Of a DNA stretch of 64,000 nt, positions 27,887-35,823 are shown piece after piece. Numbering within the stretch: position 1 is the first letter of the stretch; each line of letters opens with the position of its first letter. Origin of the DNA: Fulvivirga ulvae. GTDB lineage: Bacteria; Bacteroidota; Bacteroidia; Cytophagales; Cyclobacteriaceae. The stretch lies in contig NZ_CP089981.1 in assembly GCF_021389975.1 (NCBI RefSeq), forward strand, positions 1,568,501 to 1,632,500. Direction: 5' to 3'. The translations under genes were made by a program, and so were the position numbers. The notes beneath the pieces are model-generated. The model made no database searches, was not told where the DNA came from, and saw only the letters and a program-made list of their open reading frames with translations.

Positions 27887-28890
27887 TTCCCCGTTATACG
27901 CCTCCACAATTGCTTCAACATTTTTCGCCCATCTTTAAAATTTTTTTCCACCTCATCCACCTGTATACCGGATACAGTTGGGTAAATATGGTACGCGAAG
28001 ACAAAATTGCCCTCACCTGCCTCCCATCCACTGCTTTGTCCGAATCGCAAGTCATTAAGGATTATCCCGTGATCTGCAACTTCCACGGTATACCAGTTTT
28101 CGGTTATCTCAGTAAGCTTTTTAACTTCTTTATATGCTCCATATTCACCCAGGAGTTCGTGGTTACCAGGGAAAAAATCATACTTTATTTTACGATCCTC
28201 ATCCAGAAAGGAGTAATATCCAATGTAATACCCCTTGTCAGTTTCCACATTTACGGTCCACAAAACAATATTCAAAGGGGCTGGTCTGCTATCGTAACGC
28301 TCAACTTCAATCCCCTGAACATCAAACGAATTTTCAAATACCTGATTGGCCTGATACTTGGCCACCAGCGTAATTACAAGATATCCCGAGCTTAGTATCA
28401 ACCCTGCATGGTTCAGCTTTCTTCTCTTGCCGCTATTTTGCGGTAAAAACACCAGCCATACCAGGCTTATCAGTAGTGGCAGTGTATAAAGCGGATCAAT
28501 AACAAACACGCTTTTGAAAGCCACCCGGTAACTTGCCGGCCAGAACAACTGAGTGCCCCAGGTAGTAAAACAGTCCAATAGTGCATGGGTAAACAGGCTC
28601 AGAAATACCAGTATCGTCCAGTCCCGCCAGGTAGCATTACTTTGCCGGTACAGGCGTCTTATGCCAAATCCAAGCACCGGGGATATAATCACAGCAAACA
28701 GCAGTGAGTGTGAAATCCCCCGATGAAAGTCCAGGGCCTCAACAGTAGAGAGGAAATGGCGGCCAATAACATCCAAATCAGGAATAGTACCACAAATGGC
28801 TCCCCACATTACGGCTTTATTTCCTGCTTTTTTACCCGCAACAACCTCCCCAACTGCTGCACCAAGTAATACCTGAGTTACAGAATCCAA
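27883..28890 (-). CDS. DUF457/YdjM-type membrane-bound metal-dependent hydrolase
   Basis: 335 residues. The N-terminus MDSVTQVLLGAAVGEVVAG and the motifs GTIPDLDVIGR and DFHRGISHSL are hallmarks of the YdjM/DUF457 family of putative membrane metal hydrolases. TM helices follow at about residues 60-80, 90-110 and 130-155, then a soluble C-terminal beta domain (about 185-335). The substrate is not established for the family. It is transcribed alone and converges on DUF6048. Confidence 0.85.
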   Translation of the reverse strand: MDSVTQVLLGAAVGEVVAGKKAGNKAVMWGAICGTIPDLDVIGRHFLSTVEALDFHRGISHSLLFAVIISPVLGFGIRRLYRQSNATWRDWTILVFLSLFTHALLDCFTTWGTQLFWPASYRVAFKSVFVIDPLYTLPLLISLVWLVFLPQNSGKRRKLNHAGLILSSGYLVITLVAKYQANQVFENSFDVQGIEVERYDSRPAPLNIVLWTVNVETDKGYYIGYYSFLDEDRKIKYDFFPGNHELLGEYGAYKEVKKLTEITENWYTVEVADHGIILNDLRFGQSSGWEAGEGNFVFAYHIYPTVSGIQVDEVEKNFKDGRKMLKQLWRRITGN

Positions 28891-29011
28891 AATTGCATAA
28901 ACTTGATAAGCGGCTAAGATACCCGATAAATTCTATTGTAAAAACGGATACGTAAGTAGGCTGCTTCTGAAAGCAAAATTATCTCTGGCCCCCAGGTATT
29001 AACCGTGACCC

Positions 29012-29509
29012 TCAGGATGTTATTACATTGGTAATCTCCATTTTCCTGTTGCGAAGGTCAAGCCCTCCTTCAAGAACAGATTTCAGATTTGCCATGTAAA
29101 ATATCCAGCCGCGAGAGTCCCCTACAAAATACTTTAGCGCAGTTTCTGCATCAGTGGGTAAGTCACTCTCTACAAGTTCAACTATAGTCTCCCCGGACTC
29201 TTCATAAATCGTAATTGTAACTGGGCACCCCATGGAGAATGTAAAACTAAAAACATTCTCTCCATTGGCTTTTAACACCTTGCCTTTTTCCACTACACTA
29301 TCAGGGTATCCGTGCCAATACCACTCATAGGTGTCTCCTTCAACTATCGGGGCTTTTGCTTCTTTTATGTTTCCTTCAGCGTCTTTAAAAACAGCCTTTC
29401 TCAGAAACCACGCCTCCAACGCCTCCCGCGAAGTCCAGGCTTTATAAGTAGCTGCCACGTCCGTCTTGACATTGACTCTTAGTCGAAATTTGCTCCATTG
29501 ATTTTCCAT
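29012..29509 (-). CDS. SRPBCC (START/AHSA1-like) domain protein
   Basis: 165 residues. It begins like an AHSA1 domain (NVKTDVAATYKAWTSREALEAWF) and continues with GDTYEWYWHGYPD, typical of SRPBCC proteins with a hydrophobic ligand cavity. It ends in the long C-terminal helix (GWIFYMANLKSVLEGGLDLR). No enzyme activity can be assigned. It is followed upstream by the AraC regulator gene on the same strand, with a 110-base gap. Confidence 0.85.
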   Translation of the reverse strand: MENQWSKFRLRVNVKTDVAATYKAWTSREALEAWFLRKAVFKDAEGNIKEAKAPIVEGDTYEWYWHGYPDSVVEKGKVLKANGENVFSFTFSMGCPVTITIYEESGETIVELVESDLPTDAETALKYFVGDSRGWIFYMANLKSVLEGGLDLRNRKMEITNVITS

Positions 29510-29619
29510 AATATGTCTTTTTTGTTTTGCTCAAATCTATCACTTGGTATAAAAGATCATTTATCGAAAATTGACAATTTATAATTAATGCCACGCCACA
29601 GTTAAACAATAGTCCATCA

Positions 29620-30528
29620 CTACGGAGTATCAATGTTTGTTTCACGATAGAATTTAGGTGAAACACCAACCCTGGCCTTAAAAAGCCTGCTAAAAGATGA
29701 CAGGCTATCAAAGCCCACTGCATGGCAAACAGAAGATACCGACTGACCTCTCGCAGAAAGCAGGACCTGCGCTTGATCTAACCGTACCTCGATTAAATAT
29801 TGGTGTGGGGTCAGTCCATAGGTCTTTTTGAATACTCGTAAAAAATGGTACGGATTTAACATAGCGACATCAGCCATTTTCTCGACGGTAACAGAGGATG
29901 CATGATTTTGCTCAACCCAAGCCCTGACCATTGACAATCGTTTATACAGACTTACCCGGGTAGAATTTTTAACTACTCCCAGTTTTGAAGACACCTGAAT
30001 AGCCTCAAAGTTTTCCAAAATAACATTATCAAGTATGGTTCGGATGAGCATATCGGCTTTCAGTGCATGGAAAGAAGCACAACTAGTCCCCAAATCAATC
30101 AGTAGGGGCAGGAAATTCTTTAATGAGGCATTCGCATAGTGAACGTGCTCAATAAGTGAATAGTCATGGTAATCTTTAATATTTTTACCTGGCTTTGGAT
30201 TGCGTTGAAATAAAGAATCCGTGATAAGTTCCGACAAAACGTTGTTGAAGTACAGAATAATAAAAACTCCTTTTTTTTCTCCCTTAATGGACAACTGGCT
30301 GCCCTTATTGAGAAATACAAATGAATCGCTATCCAGGTGCAGGTACTCTTCATTAACTTCAAAAACGGCTTTACCCTCCTGCACCGCCACGAGTCCTAAA
30401 CCCGCTGTATGCCTGGGATAGCTATACCCCTTATCAAAAGACTGCACATAAAGGCAATGGTCAGAAAAATGCGGTATGTCTTCACTGATTATAAGAGGGT
30501 GTATTTTAGGCAACTGTTTAAGTATCAT
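29620..30528 (-). CDS. AraC family transcriptional regulator
   Basis: 302 residues. Residues about 1-115 form a cupin-like sensor (HTAGLGLVAVQEGKAVFEVN). Residues about 195-302 hold two helix-turn-helix units (VEKMADVAMLNPYHFLRVFKKTYG and SVCHAVGFDSLSSFSRLFKARVG). The ligand is unknown. The adjacent SRPBCC gene on the same strand is a possible target or operon partner, but this is inference. Confidence 0.9.
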   Translation of the reverse strand: MILKQLPKIHPLIISEDIPHFSDHCLYVQSFDKGYSYPRHTAGLGLVAVQEGKAVFEVNEEYLHLDSDSFVFLNKGSQLSIKGEKKGVFIILYFNNVLSELITDSLFQRNPKPGKNIKDYHDYSLIEHVHYANASLKNFLPLLIDLGTSCASFHALKADMLIRTILDNVILENFEAIQVSSKLGVVKNSTRVSLYKRLSMVRAWVEQNHASSVTVEKMADVAMLNPYHFLRVFKKTYGLTPHQYLIEVRLDQAQVLLSARGQSVSSVCHAVGFDSLSSFSRLFKARVGVSPKFYRETNIDTP

Positions 30529-30672
30529 TTATAAGGGTTTCCTGTTGGAAAATAGTGAATCTTCCCGGTCTTGACAATGATATAAAGCTGTCAGAAAATT
30601 CTGCCCACCTTCAAGTCAAAGATGAAATCGAACAAGCAGACAAACCTGTTAACCATACTGCTTAGCGTTGAA

Positions 30673-31029
30673 CTAGTTAACGCACTGTCCCTGATGTGAT
30701 TTTATACCCTCATAAATCAAATACGGCACGGCTACAAATCCGGCAAGTGCCTCAATAGCATGTACACTATTCAGTCTGATACTCAGACCTATGAGCATAA
30801 ACAAAACAGAGACAGTACCAATTACAAAGATAAACACACCAATAAATCTCCGGTATTTATTTTGCATGGCTTTTATCTCGTTCACTGAATAAGTTTTGGC
30901 AGAATTACACTGGGTACAATATAAACCAATCTTTACCCCACGCTTTTTTGCCAATGCAAACCTATCCGCCACGTTCTCTTTAAAACAAATGAACGCTCCG
31001 CATGAAGTACATTTGGTCTGTAAATTCAC
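30673..31029 (-). CDS. Small zinc-ribbon membrane protein of unknown function
   Basis: 118 residues from a GTG at 31029. Starting there gives MNLQTKCTSCGAFICFKEN, placing a CxxC zinc-ribbon knuckle at the N-terminus; the second knuckle is CTQCN about 38 residues on. Two TM segments follow (GVFIFVIGTVSVLFMLIGL and AIEALAGFVAVPYLIYEG). Longer starts (31158 or 31143) would run into the ftsY 3' end and give an N-terminus with no support. I do not recognise a named family. It lies just downstream of ftsY. Confidence 0.6.
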   Translation of the reverse strand: MNLQTKCTSCGAFICFKENVADRFALAKKRGVKIGLYCTQCNSAKTYSVNEIKAMQNKYRRFIGVFIFVIGTVSVLFMLIGLSIRLNSVHAIEALAGFVAVPYLIYEGIKSHQGQCVN

Positions 31030-31081
31030 ATTAGGAATAACATATTGCGGAAATATAAGTGAAAAGAGGAAATAATAGTAA

Positions 31082-32044
31082 TTAAACAGACTTCTTAAAG
31101 AAGGAATCAACGAACTCCATCTTATTAAATACCTGAAGGTCATCCACTTTCTCTCCAACCCCTATATACTTCACAGGTATTTTAAATTCATCTGATATGC
31201 CAATAACCACCCCTCCCTTAGCCGTTCCGTCTAATTTGGTAATAGCCAGAGATGTAACATCGGTCGCTTTAGTGAATTCCCGGGCCTGAATTGCAGCATT
31301 CTGACCGGTGCTGCCATCGAGAACCAACAGCACTTCATGTGGGGCATCAGGTATAAATTTCTGCATTACCCTCTTGATCTTGGAAAGCTCGTTCATGAGG
31401 TTAACTTTGGTATGTAACCTTCCGGCCGTATCAATAATAACAACATCCGCATTGTCTTCCACACCTTGTTTAACTGCATCAAAGGCCACTGCTGAAGGGT
31501 CGGTATTCATGCCCCGTGCTATTACAGGTACTCCTACACGCTCTCCCCACAGTTTAATCTGATCTACAGCAGCGGCTCTAAAGGTGTCAGCTGCTCCAAG
31601 AACCACTTTATGCCCCTTCTTCTTAAACTGTGCGGATAATTTACCGATAGTCGTAGTCTTACCGACACCATTTACACCAACGACCATGATCACGTAGGGC
31701 TTTTTACCCTCCGGAAGTGAAAAATCACTCAGGTCCTGAGTATTGTTCTCTGCTAAAAGGCCTGCTATTTCTTCGCGAAGTATCTTATCGAGCTCCTCCA
31801 CGCCCAGATATTTATCCCGTGCTACACGGTCTTCAATCCTATCAATGATCTTAATAGTGGTATTTACTCCAACATCAGATGTTATAAGCACTTCTTCAAG
31901 TTCATCAAGTACCTCTTCATCTACCTTGGATTTCCCTACAACGGCTTTACCCAGTTTGGTGAAAAAATTTTCTTTAGTTTTTTCCAGTCCCTTATCCAGG
32001 GACTCCTTCTTTTCTTTTGAAAATAACCCACTAAAGATCGACAT
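31082..32044 (-). CDS. ftsY: Signal recognition particle receptor FtsY
   Basis: 320 residues. The N domain is followed by the SRP GTPase G domain: GVNGVGKTTTIGKL (P-loop), DTFRAAAVDQIKLWGERV, DTAGRLHTKVNLMNEL, TKLDGTAKGG and GVGEKVDDLQVFN. The long acidic A domain of the E. coli protein is absent, as usual in this phylum. It docks SRP-ribosome complexes at the inner membrane. It lies downstream of the ribosomal-protein operon but behind a terminator. Confidence 0.97.
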   Translation of the reverse strand: MSIFSGLFSKEKKESLDKGLEKTKENFFTKLGKAVVGKSKVDEEVLDELEEVLITSDVGVNTTIKIIDRIEDRVARDKYLGVEELDKILREEIAGLLAENNTQDLSDFSLPEGKKPYVIMVVGVNGVGKTTTIGKLSAQFKKKGHKVVLGAADTFRAAAVDQIKLWGERVGVPVIARGMNTDPSAVAFDAVKQGVEDNADVVIIDTAGRLHTKVNLMNELSKIKRVMQKFIPDAPHEVLLVLDGSTGQNAAIQAREFTKATDVTSLAITKLDGTAKGGVVIGISDEFKIPVKYIGVGEKVDDLQVFNKMEFVDSFFKKSV

Positions 32045-32112
32045 ATTCTTATTGATTCTAATGATTAAGAAGAGTGACAGCTACCTTCGCAATACTCCAT
32101 TTGAAGATAACG

Positions 32113-32151
32113 AAAAAGTCCCTCCTGAAGGTTATCAGAAAGGGACTTTTT
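32113..32151 (-). terminator. Terminator of the rpmB-rpmG-DUF4295 operon
   Basis: An 11-bp perfect inverted repeat (AAAAAGTCCCT/AGGGACTTTTT) with a 17-base loop. The T-run for the minus strand is included. It lies 29 bases after the DUF4295 stop and before ftsY. Confidence 0.85.
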
Positions 32152-32179
32152 CTAATCATTTAATATTTTAACGAAACTC

Positions 32180-32335
32180 TTAGCTTTTAGCTAAAGTATC
32201 TTTTACCTGATCAACAGGAACCATTTCTTCCTTGAAAGTGTAAGCACCAGTCTTCTCAGACTTTACAGCTCTGATCACTTTAGCGAAGTTTTTACCTTCT
32301 TTCTTCTGGAGGGTTGCAACTACCTTCTTAGCCAT
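32180..32335 (-). CDS. DUF4295 small ribosome-associated protein (probably bL38)
   Basis: 51 residues, too short for most ORF callers. It begins MAKKVVATLQKKEGKNF and ends DQVKDTLAKS. The DUF4295 family occurs in Bacteroidota directly after rpmG. From memory, a cryo-EM structure of the Flavobacterium johnsoniae ribosome described a new large-subunit protein bL38 that I believe is this family; that identity should be checked. It is the third gene of the rpmB-rpmG operon, 2 bases after rpmG. Confidence 0.88.
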   Translation of the reverse strand: MAKKVVATLQKKEGKNFAKVIRAVKSEKTGAYTFKEEMVPVDQVKDTLAKS

Positions 32336-32337
32336 AA

Positions 32338-32520
32338 TTATTTAATTTCTTTGTGAACAGTATATTTCTTAAGAATAGGGTTATACTTTTTCAACTCCAA
32401 CCTCTCGGTAGTGTTCTTTCTATTCTTAGTAGTGATATATCTTGAAGTACCAGGCATACCGCTATTTTTATGCTCAGTACATTCCATGATCACTTGTACT
32501 CTATTACCTTTCTTAGCCAT
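32338..32520 (-). CDS. rpmG: 50S ribosomal protein L33
   Basis: 60 residues with the bL33 signature (RVQVIMECTEHKNSG, RYITTKNRKNTTERLELKKY). It has only one cysteine, so it is the zinc-free (C-minus) form. It lies between rpmB and the DUF4295 gene in a ribosomal operon. Confidence 0.97.
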   Translation of the reverse strand: MAKKGNRVQVIMECTEHKNSGMPGTSRYITTKNRKNTTERLELKKYNPILKKYTVHKEIK

Positions 32521-32547
32521 GATAAAATATTATTAAATGCTTTATTA

Positions 32548-32787
32548 CTAAACTAATGTGTTGCCGTTTGCCCTGGCTTTCTTCAAAACGGCTGCAATAC
32601 CATTCTTGTTAATGGTCCTTAAAGCTGAAGTAGAAACTTTCAAAGTTATCCACTTATCTTCCTCTGGAAGATAGAATCTCTTCTTCTGAAGATTTGGATT
32701 AAATCTCCTTTTGGTTTTATTGTTTGCGTGAGAAACATTGTTTCCTACTTGAGGCCTCTTTCCGGTGATCTGGCAAACTTTTGACAT
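32548..32787 (-). CDS. rpmB: 50S ribosomal protein L28
   Basis: 79 residues beginning MSKVCQITGKRPQVGNNVSHA, the bL28 signature, followed by KTKRRFNPNLQKKRFY. It has a single cysteine and therefore is the zinc-free form. It is the first gene of the operon, with a promoter at 32831-32861. Confidence 0.97.
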   Translation of the reverse strand: MSKVCQITGKRPQVGNNVSHANNKTKRRFNPNLQKKRFYLPEEDKWITLKVSTSALRTINKNGIAAVLKKARANGNTLV

Positions 32788-32830
32788 CTTTATAAAAAAT
32801 TAAAATTTGTACCTTTTTCAATTGGGTCTG

Positions 32831-32861
32831 CAAATATCGGAAAAAGATTATTAATATTCAA
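32831..32861 (-). promoter_or_regulatory. Promoter of the rpmB operon
   Basis: Minus strand: TTG, 20 bases, GATATTTG (one mismatch to TAnnTTTG). The spacing and box are identical to those before the M4 protease. The -33 TTG lies inside a 9-bp inverted repeat at 32853-32877. Confidence 0.5.
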
Positions 32862-32877
32862 AAGACTATTGAATATT
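32853..32877. repeat. Inverted repeat over the rpmB -33 element
   Basis: AATATTCAA, 7 bases, TTGAATATT: a perfect 9-bp inverted repeat in the 307-base divergent region between rpmB and rocD. Its placement would let a bound dimer block or assist the rpmB promoter. No protein is assigned. The rest of this region holds only the two promoters. Confidence 0.5.
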
Positions 32878-32992
32878 TTAATCCACACCCATCTGCTTCA
32901 ATTTCGGGAAATGAAATTCAAACAATCGGTAAACTCTGAAAAGTTAGGGCAATATGCCTCCGACTGGCTGACAAATATACACTTAATTTTAC

Positions 32993-33000
32993 TACTTTTG
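32993..33000 (+). promoter_or_regulatory. Candidate -7 promoter box of rocD
   Basis: TACTTTTG matches TAnnTTTG and lies 94 bases upstream of the rocD ATG. No convincing -33 TTG at the usual spacing. The resulting leader of about 85 bases is longer than for neighbouring genes. Confidence 0.4.
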
Positions 33001-33094
33001 TAGTTCAGGATGATTTCTCTCCTTCTAAAACGAGGAAAGGATGACTACTCTCCGTGATGAGTGGTACATTTTCTAATTATTAAATCATACTGTT

Positions 33095-34342
33095 ATGGTA
33101 ACACTCACAAAATCAAAATTAACCTCTCAGGAAACAATACAACTCGAGGATAAACACGGAGCGCATAATTACCACCCTCTTCCGGTAGTATTAGCTAAAG
33201 GAGAAGGGGTATTCGTCTGGGATGTTGAGGGCAAGAAGTACTACGACTTTCTTTCCGCTTACAGTGCGGTAAACCAGGGCCACTGCCACCCTAAAATCAT
33301 CAACACATTAAAGGAGCAGGCAGAAACCCTTACGCTTACATCACGGGCGTTTTTTAATGATGTGCTTGGGGTTTACGAAAAGTTTATAACCGAGTATTTT
33401 AAATTTGATAAAGTTCTGCCCATGAATACCGGTGCAGAAGGAGTTGAGACTGCCATAAAGATCTGCAGGAAGTATGCTTACGAAAAACGAGGCATTGCTG
33501 AAAACGAAGCAAAGATCATTGTATGTGAAAATAACTTCCACGGAAGAACAACTACTATCATTTCATTCTCAAATGACGAGGATGCCAGAAAAAATTTCGG
33601 GCCGTATACTCCCGGGTTTGTTCGTGTGCCTTACAACGACCTTGATGCTCTTGAAGCTCAATTGAAGGAAGAAAATGTGGCCGGATTTTTAGTGGAACCC
33701 ATTCAGGGAGAGGCCGGTGTGTTTGTGCCCGATGAAGGATACCTTTCAGAAGCCGCGGCTTTGTGCAAGAAATACGGAGCCTTGTTTATAGCTGACGAAA
33801 TCCAGACCGGTATTGCAAGAACAGGAAAATTACTGGCATGTGATCATGAAAATGTTAAACCTGATATGTTGATCCTTGGCAAAGCACTTTCAGGAGGGGT
33901 GTACCCTGTATCCGCTGTACTCACCAGCAATGAGGTAATGAATGTGATCAAACCAGGACAGCATGGAAGTACTTTTGGAGGAAATCCTCTTGGCTCTAAG
34001 GTGGCTATTGCTGCACTTGAGGTAGTCCAAGAAGAAAACCTTGCGGAAAATGCCGAGCGACTGGGGGTTATTTTCAGAGAGAGGATAAACAAATTTATTG
34101 AGGGCTCTGACCTGGTAAAACTGGTTAGGGGCAAAGGACTTCTTAACGCAATAGTGATCAACGACACCCCTGAAAGTTCTACCGCATGGGATATTTGCGT
34201 TGCTTTAAAAGAAAATGGCCTGCTGGCAAAACCTACTCACGGAAATATTATCAGGTTTGCGCCTCCTCTGGTTATGACTGAAGAGCAACTGCACGAATGC
34301 TGCGATATCATTGAAAAAACCATTACAGATTTTAAGAAATAA
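33095..34342 (+). CDS. rocD: Ornithine aminotransferase
   Basis: 415 residues, a class III PLP aminotransferase. The Schiff-base lysine is Lys263 in ILGKALSGGVYP. KYYDFLSAYSAVNQGHCHPKI and NTGAEGVETAIKICRKY match ornithine-oxo-acid aminotransferase better than acetylornithine or GABA enzymes. It moves the delta-amino group of ornithine to 2-oxoglutarate, linking arginine breakdown to glutamate and proline. It is monocistronic with a strong terminator. Confidence 0.93.
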   Translation: MVTLTKSKLTSQETIQLEDKHGAHNYHPLPVVLAKGEGVFVWDVEGKKYYDFLSAYSAVNQGHCHPKIINTLKEQAETLTLTSRAFFNDVLGVYEKFITEYFKFDKVLPMNTGAEGVETAIKICRKYAYEKRGIAENEAKIIVCENNFHGRTTTIISFSNDEDARKNFGPYTPGFVRVPYNDLDALEAQLKEENVAGFLVEPIQGEAGVFVPDEGYLSEAAALCKKYGALFIADEIQTGIARTGKLLACDHENVKPDMLILGKALSGGVYPVSAVLTSNEVMNVIKPGQHGSTFGGNPLGSKVAIAALEVVQEENLAENAERLGVIFRERINKFIEGSDLVKLVRGKGLLNAIVINDTPESSTAWDICVALKENGLLAKPTHGNIIRFAPPLVMTEEQLHECCDIIEKTITDFKK

Positions 34343-34367
34343 CAATATTTCTCAATACATGAACTTC

Positions 34368-34404
34368 ATAACCCGGCGATTTTGAATCACCGGGTTATTT
34401 TTTG
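34368..34404 (+). terminator. Rho-independent terminator of rocD
   Basis: A 14-bp stem with one mismatch (AACCCGGCGATT against AATCACCGGGTT), a 3-base loop, then a T6 run. It lies 25 bases after the rocD stop. Confidence 0.9.
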
Positions 34405-34577
34405 GCTCCATATATTTAGATCCAACCCAAAAAATAACACCAAAACCAGGCACAAGTAGTGCTTTCGGCACTTTCAGCTCGCCCCTCCAGATACTACAAA
34501 GAGAATATCCCATATTCACCTGGGGGGATATTGCAAATTCGAGGACTTCCTGCTTCGCGCATAAAGATGAGGTTTGC

Positions 34578-34585
34578 TATATTTG
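34578..34585 (+). promoter_or_regulatory. Candidate -7 promoter box of hemB
   Basis: TATATTTG exactly matches TAnnTTTG and ends 4 bases before the ATG at 34590. Transcription would begin at or next to the start codon, so the mRNA may be leaderless. Confidence 0.5.
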
Positions 34586-34589
34586 CCAC

Positions 34590-35561
34590 ATGATGATCAG
34601 ACCAAGAAGAAACCGTAAATCTGCCGTGATCAGAGCCATGGTAGAAGAGACAAAAGTTACTACTGACGACCTGATATTCCCTTTGTTTTTACTGGAGGAT
34701 CCAAAGGGTAAAATAGAGGTAAATTCTATGCCTGGCATATACCGGCTTGGGATTGATCACATGCTCAAAGAAATTGAAGAATGCCTCAAACTTGGTGTTG
34801 CTGCATTTGACATTTTCCCCGTAGTAAACGAGGCCCATAAAGACAAAATGGCTACCAAGAGCCATGATCCAGGTTTCTTCTACATCACTGCGCTCAAAGA
34901 GGTTAAAAAGAGATTTCCAGAGGCTTGCATCATGACTGATGTTGCCATGGACCCATACAGCTCTGACGGGCACGATGGTATTGTGGATAAAAATGGTAAA
35001 ATACTGAATGATGAAACCCTTGAAGTGCTGGGCAAAATGGCACTCACCCAGGCCGAGGCTGGTATCGACATCATAGGGCCGTCTGACATGATGGACGGAC
35101 GGGTGGGCTATATCCGTGACATCCTGGATGAAAATGGTTTTGCCGAAACTTCCATCATGTCGTACAGTGCTAAATATGCCAGTGCTTTCTATGGTCCGTT
35201 CAGAGATGCATTGGACTCGGCTCCAAAAAGTGGTGACAAAAAGACCTATCAGATGAACCCTGCAAACCAGCGAGAAGCGTTGATTGAAGCCGACCTGGAT
35301 GTGGAAGAAGGGGCTGATTTTCTCATGGTGAAACCAGCATTGGCTTACCTGGATGTAATTAAATTGTTAAAGGACAACTACGAACTTCCTATTGCAGCTT
35401 ATAATGTTAGTGGTGAATATGCCATGGTAGCTGCTGCTGCAGAAAAAGGGTGGCTCGATAAAACTTCTGCCATGAATGAGAGTCTGCTCAGCATAAAAAG
35501 GGCCGGTGCGGACATTATCCTGACGTACTTTGCCAAAGAGTTTGCTAAAAACAAGAGATAA
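34590..35561 (+). CDS. hemB: Porphobilinogen synthase (delta-aminolevulinic acid dehydratase)
   Basis: 323 residues. The two active-site lysines are Lys195 (SYSAKYASAFYG) and Lys248 (FLMVKPALAYLD). The metal segment is TDVAMDPYSSDGHDG, with aspartates instead of the zinc-binding cysteines, so it belongs to the Mg-type rather than Zn-type class. It joins two 5-aminolevulinate molecules on the way to heme. It is monocistronic; a second ATG follows directly (34593). Confidence 0.96.
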   Translation: MMIRPRRNRKSAVIRAMVEETKVTTDDLIFPLFLLEDPKGKIEVNSMPGIYRLGIDHMLKEIEECLKLGVAAFDIFPVVNEAHKDKMATKSHDPGFFYITALKEVKKRFPEACIMTDVAMDPYSSDGHDGIVDKNGKILNDETLEVLGKMALTQAEAGIDIIGPSDMMDGRVGYIRDILDENGFAETSIMSYSAKYASAFYGPFRDALDSAPKSGDKKTYQMNPANQREALIEADLDVEEGADFLMVKPALAYLDVIKLLKDNYELPIAAYNVSGEYAMVAAAAEKGWLDKTSAMNESLLSIKRAGADIILTYFAKEFAKNKR

Positions 35562-35563
35562 GG

Positions 35564-35767
35564 TTACAACTCGCTGATCTCGAAATCTCCTCCTCTTCCA
35601 AACTTGACGAGGTCATGGAGTTCGTACTTTTCAAGGGTATGCAGATCTTTAAGAAGGAAGTTCTCAGAGTTCAACTTTTTGAGTGTTTCAAACTCAAAGG
35701 TTTCGTCAAAGTTTCTGAGCCTATACTTCCAGCCCACCCGCATGGCATTAATTGATAGTCCTTGCAT
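35564..35767 (-). CDS. Small conserved-looking protein of unknown function
   Basis: 67 residues, MQGLSINAMRVGWKYRLRNF... to ...KFGRGGDFEISEL. It has a clean, charged, folded-looking composition with alternating aromatic and charged residues and no signal peptide. Its stop lies two bases from the convergent hemB stop, so it fills the gap exactly, which supports a real gene. I do not recognise the family. Confidence 0.6.
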   Translation of the reverse strand: MQGLSINAMRVGWKYRLRNFDETFEFETLKKLNSENFLLKDLHTLEKYELHDLVKFGRGGDFEISEL

Positions 35768-35823
35768 AAGTGTGAAAGTAATAAAGTGTCAGTAATACTC
35801 AACACCCTCCACGGATAAGTTGT

